Part shown: positions 34,531 to 43,024 of the stretch, piece after piece
How positions within the stretch are numbered: the stretch's first letter is position 1
How the letters are laid out: every line of letters begins with the position of its first letter
From: Actinomadura formosensis NBRC 14204
GTDB taxonomy: Bacteria > Actinomycetota > Actinomycetes > Streptosporangiales > Streptosporangiaceae
NCBI RefSeq assembly: GCF_001552155.1
Contig: NZ_BCQQ01000002.1
Coordinates: forward strand, 1-64,000
DNA length: 64,000 nucleotides
Direction: 5' to 3'
Translations under genes and position numbers: made by a program
The notes under the pieces: model-generated
The model's input: the letters and a program-made list of their open reading frames with translations, nothing else
Database searches by the model: none
What the model was told of the DNA's origin: nothing

Positions 34531-35186
34531 ACCACAGCACCTACGTCCAGCTCCTCGACGCGGCCTGCGGCGCCTTCCTGCTCGCGGGCGTGCTGGTGCT
34601 GTGGCGCCGCGACCTCGCCGCGATCGTGCGGCTGTTCGCCCTGCAGGGCGGCGCGCTCGCGCTGCTCATCGCGGTCCTCGGCGTCCACGAGGGGGACGCC
34701 GAGGTCGTCGCGCTCGCCCTCGGCATCGGGGCGCTGCGCGCGCTGGTCCTGCCGTGGCTGCTGCGCCGCGCCCTGGCCGGGGGCGCGGCGAACCGGGAGA
34801 CGCAGCCGCTGGTCAACGTGGCGACCTCGCTCACGATCGCGGCGCTGCTCGGCCTCCTCGCCTACGCGGTGAGCCGCCCCATCGTCCGGCTCGACCCGAC
34901 GCCCGCGACGCACGCCGTCCCGATCGCGCTGACCGTGGTGCTGATCGGGCTGTTCGTCCTGGTGACGAGGCGGCGGGCACTGTCGCAGATCGTCGGGTTC
35001 CTGCTCATGGACAACGGCATCACCGCGGTGGCGTTCCTGACCACCTCCGGGGTGCCGCTCATCGTGGAACTCGGCGTCTCGCTCGACGTGCTGCTGGCGG
35101 TGCTGGTGCTCCAGGTGCTGACCGCGCGGATGCGGGCCGCCTTCGGCGACACCGACCTGGACGATCTGCGGGAGTTGCGCGACTGA
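34527..35186 (+). CDS. hycP: HyfE/HycP-like membrane subunit
   Basis: 219 aa, ATGA overlap. About seven short hydrophobic helices, with LVLPWLLRRAL and the signature-like SQIVGFLLMDNGITAVAFL segment. It resembles hydrogenase-4 subunit E, a small integral membrane subunit related to NuoK/MrpC. The last codons DTDLDDLRELRD are acidic. The TGATG junction with the next gene shares one base. Confidence 0.88.
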   Translation: MNHSTYVQLLDAACGAFLLAGVLVLWRRDLAAIVRLFALQGGALALLIAVLGVHEGDAEVVALALGIGALRALVLPWLLRRALAGGAANRETQPLVNVATSLTIAALLGLLAYAVSRPIVRLDPTPATHAVPIALTVVLIGLFVLVTRRRALSQIVGFLLMDNGITAVAFLTTSGVPLIVELGVSLDVLLAVLVLQVLTARMRAAFGDTDLDDLRELRD

Positions 35187-36664
35187 TGACCCTGCTGCTG
35201 ATCGCCCCGCTGGGGGCGCCGCTGCTGGCCGCCGGAGCCCACGCCGTCCCCGGCCGGCGGCGCGGGACGTCCTGGCCGGGCGCGCTGTCCGCCGCCGCGG
35301 TGCTCGCCTCCGGGATCGTGCTCGCCGTCCAGACCGCGGGCGGGCCGCGCACCGGGCTGCACGGCCTGCTGCGCGCCGACTCGCTCAGCGCGTTCATGCT
35401 CATCGTGATCGGCGCGGTCGCGCTGCTCGCGATGCTGGCGAGCCCCGCCTACCTGGCCGCCGAGGAGGCCGCCGGGCACGCGACCGCCCGTGACACGCGC
35501 CGGTACGGCGTCCTCACCCAGGCGTTCGTGGCCGCGATGGCGCTGGCGGTGCTGGCCGCGAGCCTCGGGACGCTGTGGGTCGCGATCGAGGCGACCACGA
35601 TCGTGACCGCGTTCCTCGTCGGGCACCGCCGCACCCGCAACGCGACCGAGGCCGCCTGGAAGTACGTCGTGATCTGCTCGGCCGGGATCGCGCTGGCGTT
35701 CCTCGGCGTCGCGCTGCTGCACTTCGCCGCGCAGCACGCGCACGTACCGTCGTCCGGCTCCCTGGACTGGACGGAACTGGCCGCCCACGCCGGGAGCCTC
35801 GACCCGCAGGTCACCCGGATCGCCGTCGCGCTGCTCGTGCTCGGCTTCGGCGCCAAGGCCGGGCTCGCGCCGCTGCACGCCTGGCTGCCGGACGCGCACA
35901 GCCAGGCCCCGGCGCCGGTGTCCGCGCTCATGTCCGGTGTCCTGCTGTCGGTCGCGTTCTACGCCGTGCTGCGCGTCAAGGTGATCGCGGACGCGGCGCT
36001 CGGGGCCGGGTTCGCCCGCGCGCTGCTGCTGACCGCCGCGCTCGCGTCGCTCGCGCTCGCCGCGGCGCTGCTGCTCGGCCAGCGCGACTACAAGCGGATG
36101 CTCGCCTACTCCAGCATCGAGCACATGGGCCTGCTCGCGCTCGGCGCCGCGATCGGGACACCGCTCGCCATGACCGCCGTCCTCCTGCACGTCCTCGGGC
36201 ACGGGCTGGCCAAGTCGGTCGCGTTCCTCACCTCCGGGCACATCCAGCAGGCCGCCGGCACCAGCCGGATCGCGGCCGTGCGCGGGTTCGCGGCCCGCTC
36301 GCCGCTGATCGGAGGCGGGTTCGGCGCCGCCGTGCTCGCGCTGCTCGGCTTCCCGCCGTTCAGCCTGTTCGCCAGCGAACTCGCCATCTTCCGCGCCGGG
36401 TTCACCGCCGGGCTCGGCTGGGCCGTCGGCGCCGCGCTCGTCCTGCTGCTGGTCATCACCGCCGCCGTCGCGGCCGGGACGGCCCGGATGCTGCTCGGCG
36501 CCCCGGGGACCGGGCCGGGCGCCGCGACGCTGCCGTCCCGGCCGCCGCTCGGGGCCGCGGCCGGCCTGCTGCTCGGGCTGTCGGCCTGCGCGGTGCTCGG
36601 GATCGGCCTGGGCCCCCTGCACGACCTCCTGCTCGACGCCGCCGCCGTCCTCGGAGCGCACTGA
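35186..36664 (+). CDS. hycQ: HyfF/HycQ-like proton-conducting membrane subunit
   Basis: 492 aa, the second NuoL/M/N-type antiporter-like subunit. Diagnostic helices include LGFGAKAGLAPLHAWLPDAH, VSALMSGVLLSVAFYAVLR and RMLAYSSIEHMGLLALG, which carry the conserved Lys, His and Glu of the ion path. Length and position match hycQ (Rv0086). Together with the 671-aa subunit it gives the complex two candidate pumping modules. The start ATG overlaps the previous stop by one base, and its stop overlaps hycE in the same way. Confidence 0.9.
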   Translation: MTLLLIAPLGAPLLAAGAHAVPGRRRGTSWPGALSAAAVLASGIVLAVQTAGGPRTGLHGLLRADSLSAFMLIVIGAVALLAMLASPAYLAAEEAAGHATARDTRRYGVLTQAFVAAMALAVLAASLGTLWVAIEATTIVTAFLVGHRRTRNATEAAWKYVVICSAGIALAFLGVALLHFAAQHAHVPSSGSLDWTELAAHAGSLDPQVTRIAVALLVLGFGAKAGLAPLHAWLPDAHSQAPAPVSALMSGVLLSVAFYAVLRVKVIADAALGAGFARALLLTAALASLALAAALLLGQRDYKRMLAYSSIEHMGLLALGAAIGTPLAMTAVLLHVLGHGLAKSVAFLTSGHIQQAAGTSRIAAVRGFAARSPLIGGGFGAAVLALLGFPPFSLFASELAIFRAGFTAGLGWAVGAALVLLLVITAAVAAGTARMLLGAPGTGPGAATLPSRPPLGAAAGLLLGLSACAVLGIGLGPLHDLLLDAAAVLGAH

Positions 36665-38148
36665 TGACCACGACCGTCAGCGACATCGACGCCGCCCACC
36701 TGCCCAAGCACGCCGCGGAGCTGCTGGAGGACGGGCACCGCCTCGCCCTGGCCGCCGCCCATGAGGACCCGGGCGGGCTCCGCGTCGTCTACCTGTTCAC
36801 CGCGGGCGACCGGGACCGCCGCACCGAACTGCACGTCCGCCTCGACCGCGCCGACCCGGCGGTGCCGAGCCTGGCCGCGCTCAGCTTCCCGGCGGGACGG
36901 TTCGAACGTGAGATGCGCGACCTGTACGGGATCGTCCCGGCCGATCATCCGCTGCCGCGCCGGCTCGTCCGCCACCACCACTGGCCGCGCGGCTGGTACC
37001 CGATGCGCGCCGACGCCGGGCCGCCGCCCCCGTTCGGCGACCCCGAGGGCCCCTACCCGTTCGTCCAGGTGGACGGGCCCGGCGTGTACGAGATCCCGGT
37101 CGGGCCGGTGCACGCGGGACTGATCGAACCGGGGCACTTCCGGTTCTCCGTCGTCGGGGAGAGCATCCTCAAGCTGAAGGCGCGGCTCTGGTTCGTGCAC
37201 AAGGGGCTGGAGAAGCTGTTCCAGGGGCGCGTCCCGGGTGACGGGCTCGCGCTGGCCGAACGCGTCAGCGGTGACACCACCGTCGGCCACACCCTCGCCT
37301 ACTGCCTCGCCGTCGAGGACGCCGCGGGCTGCGTCGTCTCACCCGGCGCCCAGCGGATGCGGGCCGTGCTGCTCGAACTCGAACGCCTCTACACCCACGT
37401 CACCGACCTCGGCGCGCTGTGCAACGACGTCGGCCACTCCGTCCTCAACGCGCAGTTCGGCCGCGTCCGCGAGCAGCTCCTGCGGCTGAACGCCGACCTG
37501 ACCGGCCACCGGCTGCTGCGCGGCGGCGTCCTGCTCGGCGGCGCCGTCCTGCGCACCCTGCCCGACCCGGCCGCGCTCAAGGCCATCGGCGCCGACATCG
37601 CCGAACTCGCCGGCCTGGCGCTCGGCCACACCGTCGTCGCCGACCGCTTCACCGGCACCGCGCCCCTCCCGGCCGACGCGGCACGCGACCTCGGCGTCCT
37701 CGGCCCGGTCGCCCGCGCCAGCGGCCTTTCCGCCGACGCCCGCCGCGACCACCCCTTCACCGACCTGCGCCCGGCGCTCACCGTCGCCACCGCCGGCACC
37801 GGCGACGTGCTGGCCCGCTTCCAGATCCGCGCCCGCGAGATCGCCACCTCCATCGAGATCATCCGCGATCTGACCTACGGCATGAACCCGGGCCTGGTCT
37901 CCTCCTGGCCCCCGACCGCCCGCACCGGGGGCATGCCGTCCGGCATCGGCATCGTGGAAGGCTGGCGCGGCACCATCGTCCACCGCGTCGAACTCGCCCC
38001 CGACGGGACGCTGTCCCGCGTGAAGATCGTCGACCCGTCCTTCTTCAACTGGCCGGCCCTCCCGGTCGCGCTCACCGGCGCGATCGTCCCCGACTTCCCC
38101 CTGGTCAACAAGAGCTTCAACCTCTCCTATGCCGGCAACGACCTCTGA
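36664..38148 (+). CDS. hycE: HycE-like large subunit lacking [NiFe]-binding cysteines
   Basis: 494 aa. The N-terminal ~120 residues form a NuoC-like domain (FEREMRDLYGIVPADHPLPRRL). The rest is the NuoD/[NiFe]-large-subunit domain (GPVHAGLIEPGHFRF, HKGLEKLFQGR, TYGMNPGLVSSWPP, GWRGTIVHRVEL). The N-terminal nickel motif RxCGxC is replaced by RVSGDT (near residue 200). The C-terminal DPCxxC site reads NKSFNLSYAGND. No Ni ligand remains, so H2 or formate-hydrogenlyase chemistry is not expected. It should act like complex I NuoCD, reducing a quinone or another acceptor. This is the last gene of the operon. Confidence 0.9.
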   Translation: MTTTVSDIDAAHLPKHAAELLEDGHRLALAAAHEDPGGLRVVYLFTAGDRDRRTELHVRLDRADPAVPSLAALSFPAGRFEREMRDLYGIVPADHPLPRRLVRHHHWPRGWYPMRADAGPPPPFGDPEGPYPFVQVDGPGVYEIPVGPVHAGLIEPGHFRFSVVGESILKLKARLWFVHKGLEKLFQGRVPGDGLALAERVSGDTTVGHTLAYCLAVEDAAGCVVSPGAQRMRAVLLELERLYTHVTDLGALCNDVGHSVLNAQFGRVREQLLRLNADLTGHRLLRGGVLLGGAVLRTLPDPAALKAIGADIAELAGLALGHTVVADRFTGTAPLPADAARDLGVLGPVARASGLSADARRDHPFTDLRPALTVATAGTGDVLARFQIRAREIATSIEIIRDLTYGMNPGLVSSWPPTARTGGMPSGIGIVEGWRGTIVHRVELAPDGTLSRVKIVDPSFFNWPALPVALTGAIVPDFPLVNKSFNLSYAGNDL

Positions 38149-38271
38149 CCCCCGCCCGGCCCCGAACCCCGCCCGGAACGGCTCGGGCACGCCACGGCCC
38201 CGCGCGGGCCGCACGGCGCGGCCGGCCCGGCCGCCGCGATTCCGGGCCGGGGGACGCGTAGCATCGTCGCC

Positions 38272-39603
38272 ATGGCCGATCCGGCGGGGCCGCGCCCCGG
38301 CCCGTCCGCGGGCGTCGATCTCGAAGAGCTGCGCGCGGCATGGCGGGAGCTGAACGAGGTCGTCGAGGAGATCCGCCGGCTCCCCGGCCACCGGGACTTC
38401 ATGGCGGCGCCCACGTTCGACGACGTGGCGGCCGCGGCCGAGCATCCGCTGTGCTACATCGCGGCGGCGGACGCCGAGGGGCTCGCGCTCATCGTCCGCG
38501 CCACGGCGGACGGGGACGCCGATGTCGAGCATGTTCCGCTGCCGGGGCTGACCGCCGCGGCCGTCCACGACCGGGTGGGCTCGCTGCTCGCCTCGTACGG
38601 CGAGTTCCGCGCCCGCGGCGCCGGCGGCCACGCGGCCTGGGCCGCCGATCTGGACGCCGTCACCCGCTGGGCCTGGGAGGCCGCCATGGGCGACGTCCTG
38701 CGGCACCTGCCGGGCGCACCCGCGGTGACGCTCGTGCCGGGCGGCCTGCTCGGGCTGCTGCCGCTGCACGCCGCCTGGACCGAGGACGCCCGCGCCCCGA
38801 CCGGCCGCCGGTACGCGCTGGACGCGACGACGATCGGCTACGCGCCGAACGCCCGCTCGCTCACCGCCGCACGGGCGATCGCGGCGGAACGGACGGGGCG
38901 CGCGCTGCTCGCCGTCACCGAACCGAGGCCGCTGCCCGCCCGCTATCCGCGCATGCCGTTCACCGCCCTGGAGGCGGCCGTCGCGAGGCACGCCCTCCCG
39001 GACGCGCCGCGCACGCTGGACGGTGAGGCGGCGACCCTGGCCGCCGTCCAGCGCGGGATCGCCGGCGCCGACGTGGTGCACCTCGCCTGCCACGGATTCG
39101 CCGACCTGGACCGTCCGCTCGACAGCGGCCTCGTCCTCGCCGGCGGCGAGATCCTGCGGGTGCGTGACCTGATGGCGATGAACCTGCGGCTGAGGCTGGC
39201 GTTCCTGTCCGCGTGCGAGACCTCGCTGCCCGGCACCGAACTGCCGGACGAGGTCGTCTCCCTGCCGACCGGGCTGCTCCAGGCGGGCGCCGCCGGGGTG
39301 GTCGCGTCCCTGTGGGCGGTCCCCGACATGGTGACCGCCATGGTGGCCGCGGAGTTCTACCGGCGCTGGCGGCGCGACGGCCACCCGCCCGCGCGCGCCC
39401 TCCGCGACGCGCAGATCTGGGTCCGCGACACGACGAACGGTGAGAAGGCCGCCGTCTGGGAGCGGGCCCTGGACGGCGACTCCGGCTGGCCGCCGGGCGA
39501 GGTGGCCGATGCCCTGCTCGACCACGTCCTGGAACGCGAGCCCGATGACCGGGACGAGGCGTCCATCCCCGCGTGGGCGGGGTTCGGGCATGTCGGCGTG
39601 TGA
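38272..39603 (+). CDS. CHAT-domain cysteine protease
   Basis: 443 aa. The C-terminal ~260 residues form a CHAT (caspase-like) domain. The catalytic His lies in VVHLACHGF (near residues 270-275) and the catalytic Cys in LAFLSACETS (C315). It also has the family's LLPLHAAW and AGAAGVVASLWAVPD segments. The N-terminal ~150 residues are a helical domain without known motifs. CHAT proteins are effector proteases or executioners in bacterial conflict systems and usually follow TPR arrays. Here the TPR array is a separate gene (43021). RBS is weak. It is 21 bp upstream of a second CHAT gene. Confidence 0.9.
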   Translation: MADPAGPRPGPSAGVDLEELRAAWRELNEVVEEIRRLPGHRDFMAAPTFDDVAAAAEHPLCYIAAADAEGLALIVRATADGDADVEHVPLPGLTAAAVHDRVGSLLASYGEFRARGAGGHAAWAADLDAVTRWAWEAAMGDVLRHLPGAPAVTLVPGGLLGLLPLHAAWTEDARAPTGRRYALDATTIGYAPNARSLTAARAIAAERTGRALLAVTEPRPLPARYPRMPFTALEAAVARHALPDAPRTLDGEAATLAAVQRGIAGADVVHLACHGFADLDRPLDSGLVLAGGEILRVRDLMAMNLRLRLAFLSACETSLPGTELPDEVVSLPTGLLQAGAAGVVASLWAVPDMVTAMVAAEFYRRWRRDGHPPARALRDAQIWVRDTTNGEKAAVWERALDGDSGWPPGEVADALLDHVLEREPDDRDEASIPAWAGFGHVGV

Positions 39604-39624
39604 CCTGAACGGGGGATCGGTTCG

Positions 39625-41334
39625 ATGAGCGCGGGACGGGACGAGGGGGAGTGGCGCAGGTTCGCCGAGGAGATCAGCCCGCTGCTCGGCACGCTGCTGC
39701 CCGACCCCGGCGAGGCGGCCGAGCTGCGCCGGAGGATCGACCGCGCCCTCGCGCTACCGGCGGGGTCGGCCAAGGCGCGGTTGCGCAGGATGCTCACCGG
39801 AAGGCCGGAGCTACGGCGCTGGCTGCGCGCGCAGAACGAGCGGGAGCAGGGCTACCGTGCCACCCCGGTGCCGGCCGAGCGCTTCCTTGAGGCCGCGATG
39901 GCCGAGAAGATCACGGTCGGCCGGCGGGTGCCGATGTTCGTGCGGATCGTCCTCGGCCCCGCCGACGGCCTGGCCCCGCTGAAGTCCCTCGACGTGCCGC
40001 CGGAGGGGGCGAAGGTCGTCATCGCCGTGTGGGCGCCCGACCTGATCGCGGTGGGCGAGCTGATGCAGGAGCTCACGGTTCCGGCCGAGGCCGACTCCGA
40101 ACCCGTGCAGTTCGGTTTCATCGCCCCCGTGGCGGGCCTGCGCCGGGTGCTGGTGCGGGCCTTCCGCGGCGGGACGTTCCTCGGCGAGACGGCCGTGCAG
40201 CTGTCGGCCGGCGAGGCGGCCGGGTCGCGGGAGGAGACCGTCCACACCGCCGAGATCACGTCCATGGCCGTCGAGCCCGGTGAGGTGACATTGCAGGTCA
40301 GCCGGGAGTCGGACCATTACGAGTTCCAGCTTCTCGGTGCCGCGCTGCACTCCCCGCAGCGGTCCGGGCGCGTCGCCGGGAACCCGGCGGCGTTCATCGA
40401 GCGGCTCACCCGGCAACTGGACCGGATGGCCTCGGGCGAAGCCGACCTGGACAGCCCGGCGCAGGTCCGCCGCCGGCTGCGGAACCTGGGCGCCGCACTG
40501 TGGAGCGACGTCGTGCCCGAAGCGGTCCACGACCAGTTCTGGAGGCAGGCGGACCGGATCACGTCCTTCACCGTCGCGAGCAACGTCGACGACGTTCCCT
40601 GGGAACTCCTCTACCCGGTGAACGGCGACAACGAGAACGGCTTCCTCGCCGAGTGGGTGCCCATCGTGCGGCGGGTCTACGGCCAGGAACGGGTGCGCAG
40701 GCTCGCCCTGCCGCGCGCCACGTACGTCGTGCCGCCGCCGGGGACGGAACCCGGCGACGAGCACGAGGTGTACCGGCAGGAGGTCGCGGCCGTCCGCGCA
40801 CGGCTCTGCGGGCTGGACGACGGCGGCGTCATCGACGACCTCGACGACCTGCAGGACATGATCGACGACGGTCCGGCGGGCGTCCTGCATTTCGCGGGCC
40901 ATCACGGCTTCGACGCGGGCACGGGCGGGTTCCTCCGGCTGCACGGCGGGGCGTTCTGCCCCGGCGACCTGCAGACGGCGGTGCAGCGCGGATCCTGGCG
41001 CGACAGTCCGCTGGTGTTCTTCAACGGCTGCCGGACGGCCGGGCAGGCGCCGCGGCTCGTGCGGACCACGGGCTGGGCCGAGCAGTTCATGCGGGCCGGC
41101 GCGGGGGCGTTCATCGGGTCGCTGTGGGCCGTGCGCTCCGCGTCCGCCCGCAGGTTCGCCGACCACTTCTACGACCACTTCCACGAGCGGCGGCAGCCAC
41201 TGGGCAGGGCGTCGCAACTCGCGCGGATGGCGATCAAGGAGGAGGCGGGCGACCCCACATGGCTGGCCTACTCGGTGTACGGCAACCCCGCCGCGACCGT
41301 GGCCGGGGGGACGGGCGGAGCTAGTCCCGGCTAG
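39625..41334 (+). CDS. Second CHAT-domain protein with long N-terminal module
   Basis: 569 aa. The CHAT domain at the C-terminus has the dyad in LHFAGHHGF (422-427) and VFFNGCRTAG (C469), and a typical GAGAFIGSLWAV stretch. Before it, residues ~90-220 form a predicted beta-rich domain (RRVPMFVRIVLG...VVIAVWAP). Residues ~250-350 hold a FTVASNVDDVPWELLYP element often found just before CHAT domains. It is probably co-transcribed with the preceding CHAT gene, giving two different proteases in tandem. The gene ends within a 14-bp overlap with the opposite-strand small gene. Substrate unknown. Confidence 0.88.
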   Translation: MSAGRDEGEWRRFAEEISPLLGTLLPDPGEAAELRRRIDRALALPAGSAKARLRRMLTGRPELRRWLRAQNEREQGYRATPVPAERFLEAAMAEKITVGRRVPMFVRIVLGPADGLAPLKSLDVPPEGAKVVIAVWAPDLIAVGELMQELTVPAEADSEPVQFGFIAPVAGLRRVLVRAFRGGTFLGETAVQLSAGEAAGSREETVHTAEITSMAVEPGEVTLQVSRESDHYEFQLLGAALHSPQRSGRVAGNPAAFIERLTRQLDRMASGEADLDSPAQVRRRLRNLGAALWSDVVPEAVHDQFWRQADRITSFTVASNVDDVPWELLYPVNGDNENGFLAEWVPIVRRVYGQERVRRLALPRATYVVPPPGTEPGDEHEVYRQEVAAVRARLCGLDDGGVIDDLDDLQDMIDDGPAGVLHFAGHHGFDAGTGGFLRLHGGAFCPGDLQTAVQRGSWRDSPLVFFNGCRTAGQAPRLVRTTGWAEQFMRAGAGAFIGSLWAVRSASARRFADHFYDHFHERRQPLGRASQLARMAIKEEAGDPTWLAYSVYGNPAATVAGGTGGASPG

Positions 41335-41698
41335 GCCGCTCCGGGCCGGGCGCCCGGGTCATCGGCGTGCCCGCCAGATGGCACATCGGGGCTCGGCCGT
41401 GGTCGTCCGCCCGTGCGACGCGGTCGCAGTGCCGTTCGCCGGGGCAGCGGTAGACGGGTTCGCCGGCACCGTCCAGGCCGTCGCGGATCCCGTAGGACCC
41501 GTACAGGACGCCGTGCTCGGTGATCTTCGCGGCCAGCGCCCGCCACTCCCGCAGGGTGTCGGCCCGCCGCCGGGCGGCCTCGTCCAGGTTCCGCCATTCG
41601 GTGAGGTGGCCGCTCCGCTTCGCCAGTGCGCGCAGGCGGTCCTTCAGCGCGCAGACCTCGGCCCACGACGACGGGAGCCGCTGCGGTCCGTCCGGCAT
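41321..41698 (-). CDS. Small Cys-containing hypothetical protein
   Basis: 125 aa, ATG at 41698. The first ~70 residues are helical and charged (ALKDRLRALAKRSGHLTEWRN...). The C-terminal half has YRCPGERHCDRV and APMCHLAGTPM, giving three Cys and nearby His residues that could bind zinc. It is convergent with the CHAT gene (14-bp overlap) and divergent from the cyclase-homology gene (~100 bp). Frame choice rests on the Cys motif and the space between genes. I do not recognise the family. Confidence 0.55.
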   Translation of the reverse strand: MPDGPQRLPSSWAEVCALKDRLRALAKRSGHLTEWRNLDEAARRRADTLREWRALAAKITEHGVLYGSYGIRDGLDGAGEPVYRCPGERHCDRVARADDHGRAPMCHLAGTPMTRAPGPERPSRD

Positions 41699-41800
41699 CG
41701 TCGTCCCCCTCGTGGCCGCTCGCGATGCCCGTTGACTCTAGCCGTCCGGTGGACCGTCCCGCGATCGGTATGCGAAGGTGACCCCGAGGAGGGGGACGTG

Positions 41801-43024
41801 GTGACACGGTCAGTGCACGGCCGGGACGCCGCATCCGCCGGACCGCCCCCGGACGGGGTGCTGGCCGAGACGAGGCTCGTCACGGGAGAGCGGCCGCGCC
41901 CCGTCGGCGGCGTCACCGTCGGGCGGCCCGCCGTCCGGCGCATCGCGCCGGGCGCCCTGCCCGAGCCGATCCGCGACGCGATGCCCGGCGGTGAGCACGA
42001 CCATCTCGACGTCCGGGCCCGGTTCAGGCTGGCGGGCCTGCCCCGCCGCGCCCGCTACACCGCCGCGTTCCTGCGGCTGTGCTTCGACGACCGGCGGGTG
42101 GCGGTGGTCCATATGGACGCCGGAGACCACCCGTCCGGTGCGGCGACCCCGCCCGTCGCGTTCTCCGACGCGGGGGAACCGGCGCCCGGCTGGCTGTTCG
42201 GGGACGTCGACGGCGGTGTCGCGCTCCCGCCCGAGCTGGCGATCCACGCGATCGTCAGGGCACCGGGCGACCTGCCCGAGGTGTCGGGGTCGATCCGGGT
42301 GGACGCGTCGATCGAACGCGGCCGGTACCGCACCCGGATCGTGCACGCCCGCAGCGAGACCGTCCCGGTGTTCGCCCTGAAGCCGGACGGTTCGGTCACC
42401 GACCGGGTGGCCGTGCCGGGAACGGCCGGTCCCCGCAGCGCCGCCGCCCCGGCGGGGACCGTCCGGCTGTGCATGGCGGCCGACATCGAGCGGTTCAGCC
42501 GCTTCCGCAACCCCGAGGCGGCGCGCGCCCAGGAACGGTTCCTCGCGGTGCTGGAGAACGCGCGCCGGCGCGCCGGCATCGACGACGGGAAGGTCGTGTT
42601 CCAGCGGTCGGGCGACGGCCAGTTCGCGATCCTTCCGCCCGCCCTGGACGAGTCGGCCGCGATACCGCTGCTGGTCGAGGGGCTGCGGACGTCGCTCGCC
42701 GAGGTCAACCACGACCTGAACGCGCACGCCCGCATCCGGCTCCGCGTCGCGCTGCACCGCGGGTACGTGGCGCCCGGCGTCAACGGCTGGATCGGCGCCT
42801 CCACCATCGCCGTCCACCGCCTGCTCGACTCGGCGCCCGCACGCGAGGCCCTGACCGCGCACCCGGAGGCCGACTTCGCGCTGATCGTCTCCGGGACGAT
42901 CTACCGCGACGTCCTCGCACACGGCTACGGCCGGCTCCCGGCGGACGCGTTCACCGAGGTCACCGCCGAGCTTCCCGACAAGGGCTTCGCCGAACAGGCA
43001 TGGGTCCACGTGCCGGCCGGATGA
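41801..43024 (+). CDS. Cyclase-homology domain protein with N-terminal beta domain
   Basis: 407 aa from GTG 41801 (an adjacent GTG at 41798 is equivalent), with GAGGAGGGGG upstream. Residues ~20-190 are a beta-rich domain of unknown family. Residues ~225-405 are a class III cyclase-homology domain with both metal-Asp motifs: CMAADIERFSRF and RSGDGQFAILPP. GWIGASTIAVHRLLDS stands at the catalytic-helix position and ALIVSGTIYRDV near the end. This is the most complete of the four related domains in the window. Cyclic-nucleotide synthesis is possible but unproved. ATGA overlap couples it to the TPR gene. Confidence 0.8.
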   Translation: MTRSVHGRDAASAGPPPDGVLAETRLVTGERPRPVGGVTVGRPAVRRIAPGALPEPIRDAMPGGEHDHLDVRARFRLAGLPRRARYTAAFLRLCFDDRRVAVVHMDAGDHPSGAATPPVAFSDAGEPAPGWLFGDVDGGVALPPELAIHAIVRAPGDLPEVSGSIRVDASIERGRYRTRIVHARSETVPVFALKPDGSVTDRVAVPGTAGPRSAAAPAGTVRLCMAADIERFSRFRNPEAARAQERFLAVLENARRRAGIDDGKVVFQRSGDGQFAILPPALDESAAIPLLVEGLRTSLAEVNHDLNAHARIRLRVALHRGYVAPGVNGWIGASTIAVHRLLDSAPAREALTAHPEADFALIVSGTIYRDVLAHGYGRLPADAFTEVTAELPDKGFAEQAWVHVPAG

